Of a DNA stretch of 64,000 nt, positions 52,684 to 61,904 are shown piece after piece (positions within the stretch are counted from its first letter, which is position 1; every line of letters begins with the position of its first letter). The position numbers were made by a program, and so were the translations under genes. The stretch is from the NCBI RefSeq assembly GCF_003002025.1, contig NZ_PVZB01000002.1:186001-250000 (forward strand), given 5' to 3'. Under the pieces are notes generated by a model. That model was given only the letters and a program-made list of their open reading frames with translations. It ran no database searches and was not told the DNA's origin. The DNA is from Paraburkholderia sp. BL25I1N1. GTDB lineage: Bacteria; Pseudomonadota; Gammaproteobacteria; Burkholderiales; Burkholderiaceae.

Positions 52684-54720
52684 TTAGCCATTGACCGCGA
52701 CGACGGATAGTTCTTCCTCGGTCCGGCTTCTCGCTGTCTCCACACGCCCGCAAGCCGTGAGAATTTCCTGCAGCGTGCTCGCATAACACTCCGCCCCGAT
52801 TGCGCTTTGCAGATCCGCGCTCCATTTCTCCGTATCTTCCGCCGCCCACAATCCGACCATGATCGACACGTTCGGCAAGCGTGCGCGAATGCGCCTGACC
52901 AGATAGCGCAAGTGCGACGGAATGCCGTCGATCTGCAAGTAGAGAATGCAGACGATGCCGACATCGTCCGCGTCGAGCTGATCGATCGACGAGCGCGATG
53001 CGGCCTCATGCGGCAACGCACGCGAGATGAACCCGTGTTTGCCCAGCAACTGCAACAGGATGGTTGTCGCCAATGCGTCGAGCGGGCCGCGTCCGGGAAT
53101 GCACAGCACGCGGCTGCTCGCGGGGAGCGAAGACTGGTTCGTCGCACCTGCCTCGCCCGAATTACCTGGCGTAACGGGCCGTGCATTCGCTGTTTCAGCT
53201 TGTGCGTCATTGGAGGCGGCGGAAGCCGAAGGCGCCAGCGGCCCCACCGCGTTCCAGGTTTCGCCCGTGGCGGAGGTCGCCGGCTCGTTGTCGTCGTAAC
53301 CGTCGAGGCCGTCCACGAGGTCGTTCGTCGTCGCCTCGATGCGTGCAAGCTGCGTCGCCGTGACGCTGCCGCGCATGACATCGTTGGCCGCGAGTTGCAG
53401 GCCCTTGATCGCGACCTCGTCGTAATATGCCGACAGGGAGCGCTCGCGCAGCAGCAGTTCCGCTTGTTCGATCGCTTCGTCCGGGTCGCCGGCCAGCGCA
53501 CGCTGATAAAAGTTTTCGACCGGCGTCAACGCCGGTTGGTCGCCCAACAGCACGTCGAGAAATTCCAGGCGCCGCACATGCCGGCCGAGCACCAGCAGGC
53601 AAAGCGTCAACGGCGTCGACAGGATCAAGCCTATCGGCCCCCAGATCCAGCTCCAGAAAATCGCGGCCACTACGACCGAAAACGGCGAGAGGCCGGTGCT
53701 GCGTCCATACAGCAGCGGCTCGACGATTTGACCCACCAGCACTTCCACGCTGACGAACAGCGCCATCGACCAGATCGCCATCGTCCAGCCTGGACTCACG
53801 GCGGCGGCGAGCGCGGTGGCCAGCGTCGCCGAAATCCAGATGCCGACGTAAGGCACGAGCCGAAGCAGCGCCGCGAGAATGCCCCACAGAATCGGACTCG
53901 GCACACCGATCATGAACAGCCCCGTGCCGATGATCACGCCGACGCCCGCATTCAGGCCGAGTTGCGAAACGAAGTAGCGGCTCAAACGCCGCGCGGCTTC
54001 GTCCATGACTGTGGTCGTGCGGTGCAGGTCGCGCGAGCCGAACAGACGGATTGCGCGGTCGCGCAAATCGTCGCGTTGCAGCAGGATCACCACCATCACG
54101 ACAAAAACGATAAAGGCCGTTTCGAGCGGACTGATTGCCGGCGACAACACGCGTCTTGCGAGTTCGAACGGCGTCGGCACCGGCTCGCGCACTTCGACCG
54201 GCACGGCGGCGGGTTCGCCAGCTGTCGAATGCGCCGTGCCGCGCGACACCGGGCCAGGCCGCGGCGCGATCTGCGGCGGCTCGACCGTCGCGCGTTGCAG
54301 CGCCTGGCCGGCGGCGCTTGCAAACCCGTTCAGTTTGCCGATGGTCAGGCTGTGCATCGTTTCCATCTTCTGCTCGATGGTCGCCTGATAACGTGGCATG
54401 CCGGCCGCCAGATCGGTCAGTTGCGTGGCGATCACCGCGCCGAGCAGGCCGATCACCGACACCGAGATCACCACGGCGGCGAACACGGACGCTACATGCC
54501 CGAGCCGCAAACGCATCAACGCGTTGGCGAGCGGCGCGACCAGAAAGCTGAGCAGAATCGCAAGCGTGATTGGAATTAGCACGGCGCTCGCGAAATACAG
54601 GCAGGCGACCACGGTGATGCCCACCGCGAGCGAGATCAGGCTGTCGAGGCCAAAGGCCGTGGCGGGCGCGCGAATGTGGGTGGCCGGCCTCACGCCGCGC
54701 GGTTCGGGGATGTCCTTCAT
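52684..54720 (-). CDS. AI-2E/PerM family transporter with additional C-terminal domain
   Basis: 678 aa. The N-terminal half is a PerM/AI-2E exporter (DUF20) with about eight membrane segments, from ISLAVGITVVACLYFASAVLIPITLAIL to GLILSTPLTLCLLVLGRHV. A long loop (QIAPRPGPVSRGTAHSTAGEP) lies after the third segment. After residue 400 comes a helical segment, an Ala/Ser/Thr-rich linker, and about 130 residues (VLCIPGRGPLDALATTILLQLLGKHG and YLVRRIRARLPNVSIMVGLWAAED) with the layout of a Rossmann/B12-binding-like domain. The extra domain has no visible cobalamin DxHxxG motif. Confidence 0.82.
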   Translation of the reverse strand: MKDIPEPRGVRPATHIRAPATAFGLDSLISLAVGITVVACLYFASAVLIPITLAILLSFLVAPLANALMRLRLGHVASVFAAVVISVSVIGLLGAVIATQLTDLAAGMPRYQATIEQKMETMHSLTIGKLNGFASAAGQALQRATVEPPQIAPRPGPVSRGTAHSTAGEPAAVPVEVREPVPTPFELARRVLSPAISPLETAFIVFVVMVVILLQRDDLRDRAIRLFGSRDLHRTTTVMDEAARRLSRYFVSQLGLNAGVGVIIGTGLFMIGVPSPILWGILAALLRLVPYVGIWISATLATALAAAVSPGWTMAIWSMALFVSVEVLVGQIVEPLLYGRSTGLSPFSVVVAAIFWSWIWGPIGLILSTPLTLCLLVLGRHVRRLEFLDVLLGDQPALTPVENFYQRALAGDPDEAIEQAELLLRERSLSAYYDEVAIKGLQLAANDVMRGSVTATQLARIEATTNDLVDGLDGYDDNEPATSATGETWNAVGPLAPSASAASNDAQAETANARPVTPGNSGEAGATNQSSLPASSRVLCIPGRGPLDALATTILLQLLGKHGFISRALPHEAASRSSIDQLDADDVGIVCILYLQIDGIPSHLRYLVRRIRARLPNVSIMVGLWAAEDTEKWSADLQSAIGAECYASTLQEILTACGRVETARSRTEEELSVVAVNG

Positions 54721-54868
54721 GTGCGCCAGTCTGTCCGGTTCTGCTCAGTTCGCATTCCTGTCAGGCGAGACCGACGAGGCGAGTTGAGCACGTCGATGCT
54801 GTCGACGTGCCGACGCCATGTCGTGCCTCGCTCATGCGTTCAATCTTTGTCCCGTCGCGATAGCTCAC

Positions 54869-55048
54869 TTACTTCGATGGCTCGCCAGAGACCGGCCCAC
54901 TTTCCACCGGTGGTGCTTCCTTCTCGATGTCGGCGCGTGCCTGGTCCCAATACTCGTCAGGCGTGCCTTTCGGTTCATCAGCCTGCTCCCACAGGTAATA
55001 AGCGCGCGTGCGAATCTGTTCCTCTTGAGAGGTTTGTTCCTGTTCCAT
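54869..55048 (-). CDS. DUF2934 family protein
   Basis: 59 aa. The DUF2934 core IRTRAYYLWEQADEPKGTPDEYWDQARADIE is complete, followed by a Pro/Glu-rich tail. Function unknown in the family. GAGG lies before the ATG at 55048. Sits between the AI-2E transporter and glgX, all on the minus strand. Confidence 0.85.
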   Translation of the reverse strand: MEQEQTSQEEQIRTRAYYLWEQADEPKGTPDEYWDQARADIEKEAPPVESGPVSGEPSK

Positions 55049-55196
55049 TTGATCACCTCGGTTGACCTGGCGTGGGCCGATATCGGCTGCGCTGCACGCA
55101 ACCCGCCGCCCAACGGCGGCATGCGCGCAGTCCTTGCAATCGAGCAAGCGCTATACCCGGCAGCGCGAGCTCGACTGCGTTTCAGGCCTTATTGCG

Positions 55197-57413
55197 TCAA
55201 GCTCCCGCGGCGGGTTCGCTTTCGTCAGTAGTGAGTTGCTCTTCGAGGCGGTCGAATACACGCTGCGTCGCGCGGTTCGGTGTGTCGAGTGCGAACAGCA
55301 GGAGTGAGCGTCCCGTCACCTGATAGGCGTCGCCGGTGCTGAACAGCGGCAATTCTGAACGCACCGGCATGTTGGTATCGAGCAGGCAGGTCCACTGATC
55401 GCCGTCGGGAATGTCGGGCAGCGTAAAGTTGACGACATCGTGGTGTGCGTTCAGCACCAGCAGCAAGGTCGCGTCCGAAGCCGGACGGCGAATGCCGCTC
55501 GCCTGCGCGCGGCCGTCGATCACGAGGCCGAAGCAGCGCATCGACGGATCGTCCCATTGTTCCTGCGAGAGATCCGTGCCGTCGGGCGAGAGCCAACGCG
55601 CGTCGGTCACGTCCAGCGCCTCGTTATATTCACCGATGATAAAGCGGCCGCGCCGCAAAACCGGCAGACGGTGGCGCAACGTGGTCAGATTCTTGACGAA
55701 CTCGATGAGCGCGCGGCCGTCGTCGTCGATGGCGTCCCAATTCACCCAACTGATCTCGTTGTCCTGGCAATAGGCGTTGTTGTTGCCCTGCTGCGTACGG
55801 CCGAATTCATCGCCCGCGAGTATCATCGGCGTGCCTTGCGAAAGCAGCAACGTGGCCAGCAGATTGCGTTTCTGGCGCTCGCGCTGTTGACGAATGTCCG
55901 GGTCGTCGGTCGGACCTTCCACGCCCATGTTCCAGGACTTGTTGTCGGAGTGGCCGTCCTTGTTGTCCTCGCCGTTGGCTTCGTTGTGTTTGTCGTTGTA
56001 CGAGACCAGATCGTTCAGCGTGAAGCCGTCGTGCGCGGCGATGAAGTTCACGCTGGCCCACGGGCGGCGGCCGCGATGATTGAACTTGTCGCCCGAACCG
56101 GTGAGACGCGTGGCGAGATCGGGCACCTTGCCTTCGTCGCCCTTCCAGTATTCGCGCACCGTGTCGCGAAAGCGGTCATTCCATTCGGCCCAGCCGGGCG
56201 GAAAGCCGCCGACCTGATAGCCGCCTGGACCGCAATCCCACGGCTCGGCAATCAGCCGCACGCTAGAGAGCACGGGGTCCTGCCGGCAGCTGTCGAGGAA
56301 ACCGCCGCCTTCGTCGAAGCCGTGCTGCTCGCGGCCAAGAATCGTGGCGAGATCGAAACGGAAACCGTCCACCTTCATTTCCGTCACCCAGTAGCGCAGG
56401 CTGTCGGTCACCATCTGCAGCACGCGCGGGTGCGACAGATTCAGCGTGTTGCCGGTCCCGGTATCGTTGATGTAGTAGCGCGGCTCGTCGGGCATCAGGC
56501 GGTAGTACGATGCATTGTCGATGCCCTTGAACGAGAGCGTCGGGCCACGCTCGTTCCCTTCCGCGGTGTGGTTGTAGACCACGTCGAGAATGACTTCGAG
56601 ATTGTTGTTGTGAAAGCGGTCCACCATTTCCTTGAACTCGCCCACCGAATCAGTCGACGATGCGAAGAAACGTGGGTCGGCCGCGAAGAAACCTATTGTG
56701 TTGTAACCCCAGTAGTTGGTGAGGCCCTTCTCGAGCAGATAACTGTCGTTAACAAAGGTCTGGACCGGCATCAGTTCGACCGACGTCACACCGAGGTTCC
56801 TGATGTAGTCGAGCACGACCTGCTGTCCGAGTCCGGCGAACGTGCCGCGCAGATTTTCCGGTACTTCTGGATGCCGCTTGGTAAATCCCCGCACATGGGC
56901 TTCGTAAAAAATTACGCGCTCCCACGGCAACGCGTTCCGTTCAGGATGACTCCACGAAAAGTTGGCATCGACCACCTTGCACTTGGGCACGAAAGGCGCG
57001 CTGTCGCGCTCGTCGAAGGACAGGTCGCCCTGTTCGGAATCCAGCGTATAGCCGAAGATTTCCGGCGCCCATTTGAGCTCGCCGATATGCGCCTTTGCAT
57101 AGGGGTCGAGCAAGAGCTTGTTCGGATTGAAACGATGGCCCTTCTCCGGTTCATAAGGGCCGTGCACGCGATAGCCGTAAACCGCGCCCGGTTTGAGGTT
57201 CGGCACGAACACGTGCCACACCTCGTCGGTGTATTCCGGCAATTCGATGCGTTCGATTTCGTTTTCGCCGGTTTCATCGAACAGACATAGTTCGACCTTG
57301 GTGGCGTGCGCGGAGAACAGCGCGAAGTTGACACCGCTTCCGTTCCATGTCGCGCCGAGCGGAAAAGGCGTGCCTTCCGAGATGCGCGTCGAGTAATTGG
57401 TCTGGGATGACAT
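55197..57413 (-). CDS. glgX: Glycogen debranching enzyme
   Basis: 738 aa isoamylase-type debranching enzyme hydrolysing alpha-1,6 branches of glycogen. An N-terminal CBM48 domain (GTPFPLGATWNGSGVNFALFSAHATKVELCLFDE) precedes the GH13 barrel with VDGFRFDLATIL (nucleophile Asp), LIAEPWDCG (acid Glu) and FIAAHDGFTLNDLVSYNDKHN. AGGAACC upstream of ATG. No glgA, glgB or treY/Z genes appear nearby in the window. Confidence 0.95.
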   Translation of the reverse strand: MSSQTNYSTRISEGTPFPLGATWNGSGVNFALFSAHATKVELCLFDETGENEIERIELPEYTDEVWHVFVPNLKPGAVYGYRVHGPYEPEKGHRFNPNKLLLDPYAKAHIGELKWAPEIFGYTLDSEQGDLSFDERDSAPFVPKCKVVDANFSWSHPERNALPWERVIFYEAHVRGFTKRHPEVPENLRGTFAGLGQQVVLDYIRNLGVTSVELMPVQTFVNDSYLLEKGLTNYWGYNTIGFFAADPRFFASSTDSVGEFKEMVDRFHNNNLEVILDVVYNHTAEGNERGPTLSFKGIDNASYYRLMPDEPRYYINDTGTGNTLNLSHPRVLQMVTDSLRYWVTEMKVDGFRFDLATILGREQHGFDEGGGFLDSCRQDPVLSSVRLIAEPWDCGPGGYQVGGFPPGWAEWNDRFRDTVREYWKGDEGKVPDLATRLTGSGDKFNHRGRRPWASVNFIAAHDGFTLNDLVSYNDKHNEANGEDNKDGHSDNKSWNMGVEGPTDDPDIRQQRERQKRNLLATLLLSQGTPMILAGDEFGRTQQGNNNAYCQDNEISWVNWDAIDDDGRALIEFVKNLTTLRHRLPVLRRGRFIIGEYNEALDVTDARWLSPDGTDLSQEQWDDPSMRCFGLVIDGRAQASGIRRPASDATLLLVLNAHHDVVNFTLPDIPDGDQWTCLLDTNMPVRSELPLFSTGDAYQVTGRSLLLFALDTPNRATQRVFDRLEEQLTTDESEPAAGA

Positions 57414-57674
57414 AGGGGTTCCTGTGGAAGCTAGAGGCGCGGGCGCGCGTGTTTAGTGCAAGCGTGATTCAGTCGATGCAGGCGTCTCCGGCGACATGGA
57501 ATGCGCGATCGGAGCTTCGAACAGCAGCCCGCTGATTTAGCAAATTCCGGACCTGAAAGGTTCGACACGGCTGCGTGTGCGGCGCGGCACAACTCTTGCA
57601 GCAGCAGGGTGAAAGCTGATTCAGTGAAGCGGCGGCATGAGAAGCGCCGCATATGCCATCAGGGAGAAATCATC

Positions 57675-58079
57675 ATGCAACGAATACAGATCAAGCCACT
57701 GGCCGCCACCGCCCTGCTTCTCGCCACGCTGGCGTCGTACGGCAACGCGTACGCTCAGGGCGCGCCTCAGGCCATCACCGAAAGACGTACGGACGTGGTG
57801 CAACTCGCCAGCGGCTACCGCGCGTCGAAGCTGAGTGGCGCCGATGTTTACAACAAAACGAAGGACACGATCGGCACGCTGGACGATCTGATCGTCTCGC
57901 CGAGCGGCGATCGCAGCACCTACGCCATTCTGTCGGTAGGCGGATTCCTGGGCATGGGCAAACATCTGGTCGCCGTGCCGTTTAACGACTTACAGATCAA
58001 CAACCGCCGGGTGGTACTGCCAGAGGCCACCAAGAAATCGCTCGAGGCGCTACCTGAATTCAAGTACGCGCCGGATTGA
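57675..58079 (+). CDS. Exported PRC-barrel domain protein
   Basis: 134 aa. Signal peptide MQRIQIKPLAATALLLATLASYGNAYAQG with cleavage near AYA-Q, then a PRC barrel (RASKLSGADVYNKTKDTIGTLDDLIVSPSGDRSTYAILSVGGFLGMGKHLVAVPFNDL). Such periplasmic PRC proteins are common in Burkholderiaceae, function unknown. AGGGAGAAATC precedes the ATG at 57675. Confidence 0.85.
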   Translation: MQRIQIKPLAATALLLATLASYGNAYAQGAPQAITERRTDVVQLASGYRASKLSGADVYNKTKDTIGTLDDLIVSPSGDRSTYAILSVGGFLGMGKHLVAVPFNDLQINNRRVVLPEATKKSLEALPEFKYAPD

Positions 58080-58105
58080 GAGAGGGTTTTAATTGCGTTG
58101 ACCGG

Positions 58106-58127
58106 CTGCAAGGGCCCGGCCTTGCAG
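58106..58127. terminator. Terminator-like inverted repeat between convergent genes
   Basis: CTGCAAGG-GCCCGG-CCTTGCAG, a perfect 8-bp stem between the PRC-barrel stop and the response regulator stop. No strong U-run, but TTTTAATT lies upstream on the plus strand, which reads as AATTAAAA following the hairpin on the minus strand. Confidence 0.45.
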
Positions 58128-58152
58128 ACCGGCGTCAAACCATGCGCAGCCT

Positions 58153-58614
58153 TTACGACGGGCCCGTCGCATCCAGCGCCGCCGCCGATTCGAGCACCCG
58201 CAGCAGACGCTCGGGCGTCAACGGTTTCGCGCAATGCGCATCAAACCCAGCGGCTTTGGCACGCGCGCGGTCGTCACGTGAGGCAGACGCCGTACACGCC
58301 ACCAGCAACATATGCGAAGTTGAAGGATCGGCGCGCAGACGCCGAGCCAGTTCGAGACCATCCAGGCCCGGCATCCTGATGTCCAGCACCACGGCAAAAG
58401 GCTGCCAGTCGCAGGCCATCTCGCAGACGGCGAACGGATCCTCGAGCGCCCGGCACTCGAAGCCGTCCGCCGCTAGCAACATCTGCAATGCATCTGCCGC
58501 TTCCCGGTAATCGTCCACCACGAGGACGCGCCGGTGCGATGCCATCGCGTACTGGATAGGCCGCCACACTACGACGTCTTCGTTATCGTCCATCCGGTCG
58601 TCGAACCTCACCAT
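58153..58614 (-). CDS. Stand-alone response regulator receiver
   Basis: 153 aa. Receiver domain (RVLVVDDYREAADALQMLLAADGFECRAL) with phospho-acceptor in VVLDIRMPGLDGLELARRL and the lysine in DAHCAKPLTPERLL. No DNA-binding output domain, so a CheY/Spo0F-like single-domain regulator or phosphorelay part. ATG at 58614 is chosen for its AAGGAGAG; about 35 extra residues (MVRFDDRMDDNEDVVVWRPIQYAMASH) precede the receiver, so a later ATG is possible. No kinase adjacent. Confidence 0.85.
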   Translation of the reverse strand: MVRFDDRMDDNEDVVVWRPIQYAMASHRRVLVVDDYREAADALQMLLAADGFECRALEDPFAVCEMACDWQPFAVVLDIRMPGLDGLELARRLRADPSTSHMLLVACTASASRDDRARAKAAGFDAHCAKPLTPERLLRVLESAAALDATGPS

Positions 58615-58831
58615 TCTCTCCTTGGCTTTTTCCCTTGTGCCACTCGCGGGCACTTCGAAACCTGCGCGCAAGATTCGCTCCTGACACGCGGACAAAACTC
58701 ATCGTTCGCCACACGATGGTTTTCCGGTTGCGTCGCGTTCGCGTACGCCCTCACCTCATCACCTTAGCTCAGGCAATAAAATGCCGCTGACTAAAAACCC
58801 AGCACCGTTTTAGGGATTTGTACTCAGCGGG

Positions 58832-60508
58832 TTATCCCGCACGGTCGTCGATGAAGCCCTTCAGCATGGCGAGCGTATCGGCGTCGTCGATGTGTTTATC
58901 AGTGCGCCAACGCAACATGCGTGGAAAACGCACAGCCACACCGGACTTATGACGCGGACTCGCCTGAATGCCTTCGAAGCCGATTTCAAAAACCAGCGTG
59001 GGGGTGACGCTGCGCACAGGGCCGAATTTTTCGATCGTGGTCTTGCGCACGATCGCGTCGACCTGACGCATTTCTTCGTCGGTTAGACCGGAATAAGCCT
59101 TCGCGAAGGGCACCAACGTGCGCACGCCGTTCGCTTCGTCCCATACCGCGAAAGTGAAATCCGTGTAGAGACTCGCGCGACGGCCGTGGCCGCGTTGCGC
59201 ATAGACCAGCACGGCATCGACTGCATACGGATCGATCTTCCATTTCCACCATGTACCGGAGGCTTTGGTGCGGCCCACGCCGTACATCGATTCGCGCTGC
59301 TTGACCATGAGCCCTTCCACGCCACGCGAACGGCTCTCGTCGCGCAATGCGGCAAGCGCCTCCCAGTCCGCTGCACGAACGAGCGGCGACACGCGCAGCA
59401 GATCGTGCGCGAGTGTGCCTTCGATTGAAACAGCCAACGCCTCCAGTTGCGCGCGCCGCTCGACGAGCGGCGTCATGCGCAGGTCCCGGCCGTTCGCTTC
59501 GAGCAGATCGTACGCAAGCAGCGTGGCCGGCGAATCGGCGAGGATTTTTTTAGTCAGCGTTTTACGGGCGATGCGCGGTTGCAGCCGCGCAAACGGTAAT
59601 GGCGCCAGGGCGCCGGGTTCCCACGCGAGAATTTCGCCGTCGACCACGAAACCGTCCGGCAAGGCATCGCCCAACGCCGCCACTTCGGGGAAGCGATCCG
59701 TGATCAGATCCTCTCCGCGCGACCATAACCAGACACGTCCACCACGTTTGACGAGTTGCGCGCGAATGCCGTCCCACTTCCATTCGATCTGCCATTGCGA
59801 GGGATCGCCGAGCGTTGCCGGATCGGCTTGCAATGGATGCGCGAGAAAGAACGGATACGGCAGGCCGAGGTCGCTCTCCTGCTGCTGCTCGCCAGGCTGC
59901 ATCTCGTCGCCAGTCGCTTCGGGCGCGATCAAACGCAGATAGCGCGCGGCATCGGGCTTCTGTTGCGAGTCGGTCCAACCGACCATGCGTTGCGCGATCC
60001 GCTTATGATCGACGCCCGCGACTTCCGCTAGCGCTCTCACCACCAGTTGCCGCGCAACGCCCACCCGAAACCCGCCGCCAATCAGTTTGGTCAGCAGAAA
60101 CCGGCCGCCCCAATCGAGTTCGTCCCAGTAGCTGATCAAACGCGTGCGCAACTCTTCCGGCGCCACACCGCGCAAGGTCAGCACACGTTGCTCGATCCAT
60201 TGTGTGAGGCCCAGTTCGGAACTGCGTTGCGCGGGCGGCAGGATATGGGCGATGGTTTCGGCCAGATCGCCCACTGCGTGATAGGACTCTTCGAACAACC
60301 ACGCCGGCAATCCCGCGCGTTCGCGGGCGATCTCGGTGAGCAGACGCGTCGGCACCGATTGGCGCGGTTTGCCACCGGCGAGAAAATACGACGCCCACGC
60401 CGCATCTTCCGGTTCGGCCACGGCGAAGTAACTGGTGAGCGCTTCGAGTTTGTCGTGCGTGGACGTGGTCGCGTCGAGCGCGGTGTAGAGGGCGGCGAAG
60501 CGTTTCAT
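58832..60508 (-). CDS. ATP-dependent DNA ligase
   Basis: 558 aa. N-terminal DNA-binding domain to about residue 200, then the nucleotidyltransferase domain with adenylation motif EWKWDGIRAQ (lysine near residue 248), motif III FVVDGEILAWE and motif IV GVEGLMVKQ, and a C-terminal OB fold with RYPRMLRWR-like motif (VAVRFPRMLRWRTDK). It seals nicks using ATP, for repair. It overlaps the upstream exonuclease gene by ATGA, so the two are coupled. Confidence 0.93.
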   Translation of the reverse strand: MKRFAALYTALDATTSTHDKLEALTSYFAVAEPEDAAWASYFLAGGKPRQSVPTRLLTEIARERAGLPAWLFEESYHAVGDLAETIAHILPPAQRSSELGLTQWIEQRVLTLRGVAPEELRTRLISYWDELDWGGRFLLTKLIGGGFRVGVARQLVVRALAEVAGVDHKRIAQRMVGWTDSQQKPDAARYLRLIAPEATGDEMQPGEQQQESDLGLPYPFFLAHPLQADPATLGDPSQWQIEWKWDGIRAQLVKRGGRVWLWSRGEDLITDRFPEVAALGDALPDGFVVDGEILAWEPGALAPLPFARLQPRIARKTLTKKILADSPATLLAYDLLEANGRDLRMTPLVERRAQLEALAVSIEGTLAHDLLRVSPLVRAADWEALAALRDESRSRGVEGLMVKQRESMYGVGRTKASGTWWKWKIDPYAVDAVLVYAQRGHGRRASLYTDFTFAVWDEANGVRTLVPFAKAYSGLTDEEMRQVDAIVRKTTIEKFGPVRSVTPTLVFEIGFEGIQASPRHKSGVAVRFPRMLRWRTDKHIDDADTLAMLKGFIDDRAG

Positions 60509-61659
60509 GCGCGGCTCGCCGGGTTGGCCGCGTCGCCCTGGTCATCAGCCGACACAGCCTGCTCTGCTGCTGTCTGATCGAACTCGAGCGGCACGCTGCG
60601 CGCGGCCGCGGTTTCATCCGCACCCGCGGCATCCGCTTCGACTGTATCGTCGCCATATTGCGTTTCAAACGCGCCGGCCTCGAGGCCTTGCTCGCGCAAC
60701 CAGCGCACCATCGGCTCGACCGAGCCATGCGTGACAATCACGCGTTCGGCGCCCGTCGCCTGTATGGCTGTTTGCAGGCTCGGCCAATCGGCATGATCCG
60801 ACAGCACGAAGCCACGGTCGACTCCACGCCTGCGGCGCGCGCCACGCAGACGCATCCAGCCGGATGCAAACGCATCGCTATAGTCGCCGAAGCGCTTGAG
60901 CCATGCGCTGCCTTGCGCGGACGGCGGCGCCACGATCAGTGCCTGACGGAACGCCGCCTTGTCCTTGACCGGTATCTCGCTGACAGGCCGCACAGGCGGC
61001 AAATGCACGCCGGCGTCCCGATACGCGCGATTGAGCGGTTCCACGGCGCCGTGACAGAAAATCGGCCCAATGCCGGCATCGACACTGGCGAGCACGCGCT
61101 GCGCCTTGCCGAATGAATAGCAAAACAGCACGGACGCGCGTCCTTCGGCGGCGTTATGACGCCACCACGAATCGACGCCGTCGAATACGGCTTGCGGCGC
61201 GTCCCACCGGTAGATCGGCAGGCCGAAGGTCGACTCGGTAATGAAGGTATCGCAGCGCACCGGTTCAAATGCATCGCAGGTCGGGTCGGGGTCGAGTTTG
61301 TAGTCGCCTGAAGCCACCCACACGCGGCCACGATGTTCGATCCGCACTTGCGCCGAGCCGAGTACATGCCCTGCGGGATGCAGCGACACCGTCGTACCGT
61401 TAAGATCGAGGCGCTCGCCATACCCCAGGGTTTGCAGCGATATGCCGGGCAAACGCGACAGCAGCACGTTCGCCCCCGCTTTCGACGCGAGGTAATGCCG
61501 GTGCCCGAAACGCGCGTGGTCGGAATGCGCGTGCGTGATCACTGCCCGGTCGACGGGACGCCACGGGTCGATATAGAAGTCGCCAGGCGGACAATACAAT
61601 CCCTCTGGCCGTGCCACCACGAGGTCCGCGAGGTCTGCTTCGTCAGAGGCTATAGTCAA
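60505..61659 (-). CDS. Ligase-associated metallo-beta-lactamase exonuclease
   Basis: 384 aa. Metallo-beta-lactamase/beta-CASP nuclease of the ligase-linked group: metal motif THAHSDHARFGH near residue 40, LHPAGHVLGSAQV near 92, SGDYK near 115, and late FVLSDHADWPSL and VTHGSVEPMVRWL. Mn-dependent DNA exonuclease expected from characterised members. The start is uncertain: TTG at 61659, since no ATG or GTG lies close before the conserved region. An unusual acidic/Ala-rich tail of about 45 residues follows. It overlaps the ligase start by four bases. Confidence 0.85.
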   Translation of the reverse strand: MTIASDEADLADLVVARPEGLYCPPGDFYIDPWRPVDRAVITHAHSDHARFGHRHYLASKAGANVLLSRLPGISLQTLGYGERLDLNGTTVSLHPAGHVLGSAQVRIEHRGRVWVASGDYKLDPDPTCDAFEPVRCDTFITESTFGLPIYRWDAPQAVFDGVDSWWRHNAAEGRASVLFCYSFGKAQRVLASVDAGIGPIFCHGAVEPLNRAYRDAGVHLPPVRPVSEIPVKDKAAFRQALIVAPPSAQGSAWLKRFGDYSDAFASGWMRLRGARRRRGVDRGFVLSDHADWPSLQTAIQATGAERVIVTHGSVEPMVRWLREQGLEAGAFETQYGDDTVEADAAGADETAAARSVPLEFDQTAAEQAVSADDQGDAANPASRA

Positions 61660-61904
61660 TGGGGGTTCCAGTGGAAAAGCGGGCGCGTTGAGGCAGGTCG
61701 ATGCAAGCTCGACACATCCGCCAAGCAAACTGCATTCCCGGCGTGTGCTATTGAACCGAAGCGCCGAAGAGAAGCGGCAATCGCCGAAAAGAAGCAGCAA
61801 TGTCAGCGTGGCTGCATTCTTGCTTGAGTATGCAGGAGCAACAAGGTACGCGCATCGGCAAAGCCCGCATTCCGGCAGGTCAGCCACGCGCGCTGCGAGG
61901 TCCC

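Noticed and set aside
52807..54579. Open frame of 590 codons opposite the AI-2E transporter gene
   Set aside because: Composition (Arg, Gln, His, Asp) is that of a reverse-complement shadow; the opposite strand has membrane helices and a family match.
55440..57290. Open frame of 616 codons opposite glgX
   Set aside because: Antisense to a clear GH13 enzyme with catalytic residues; no independent support.
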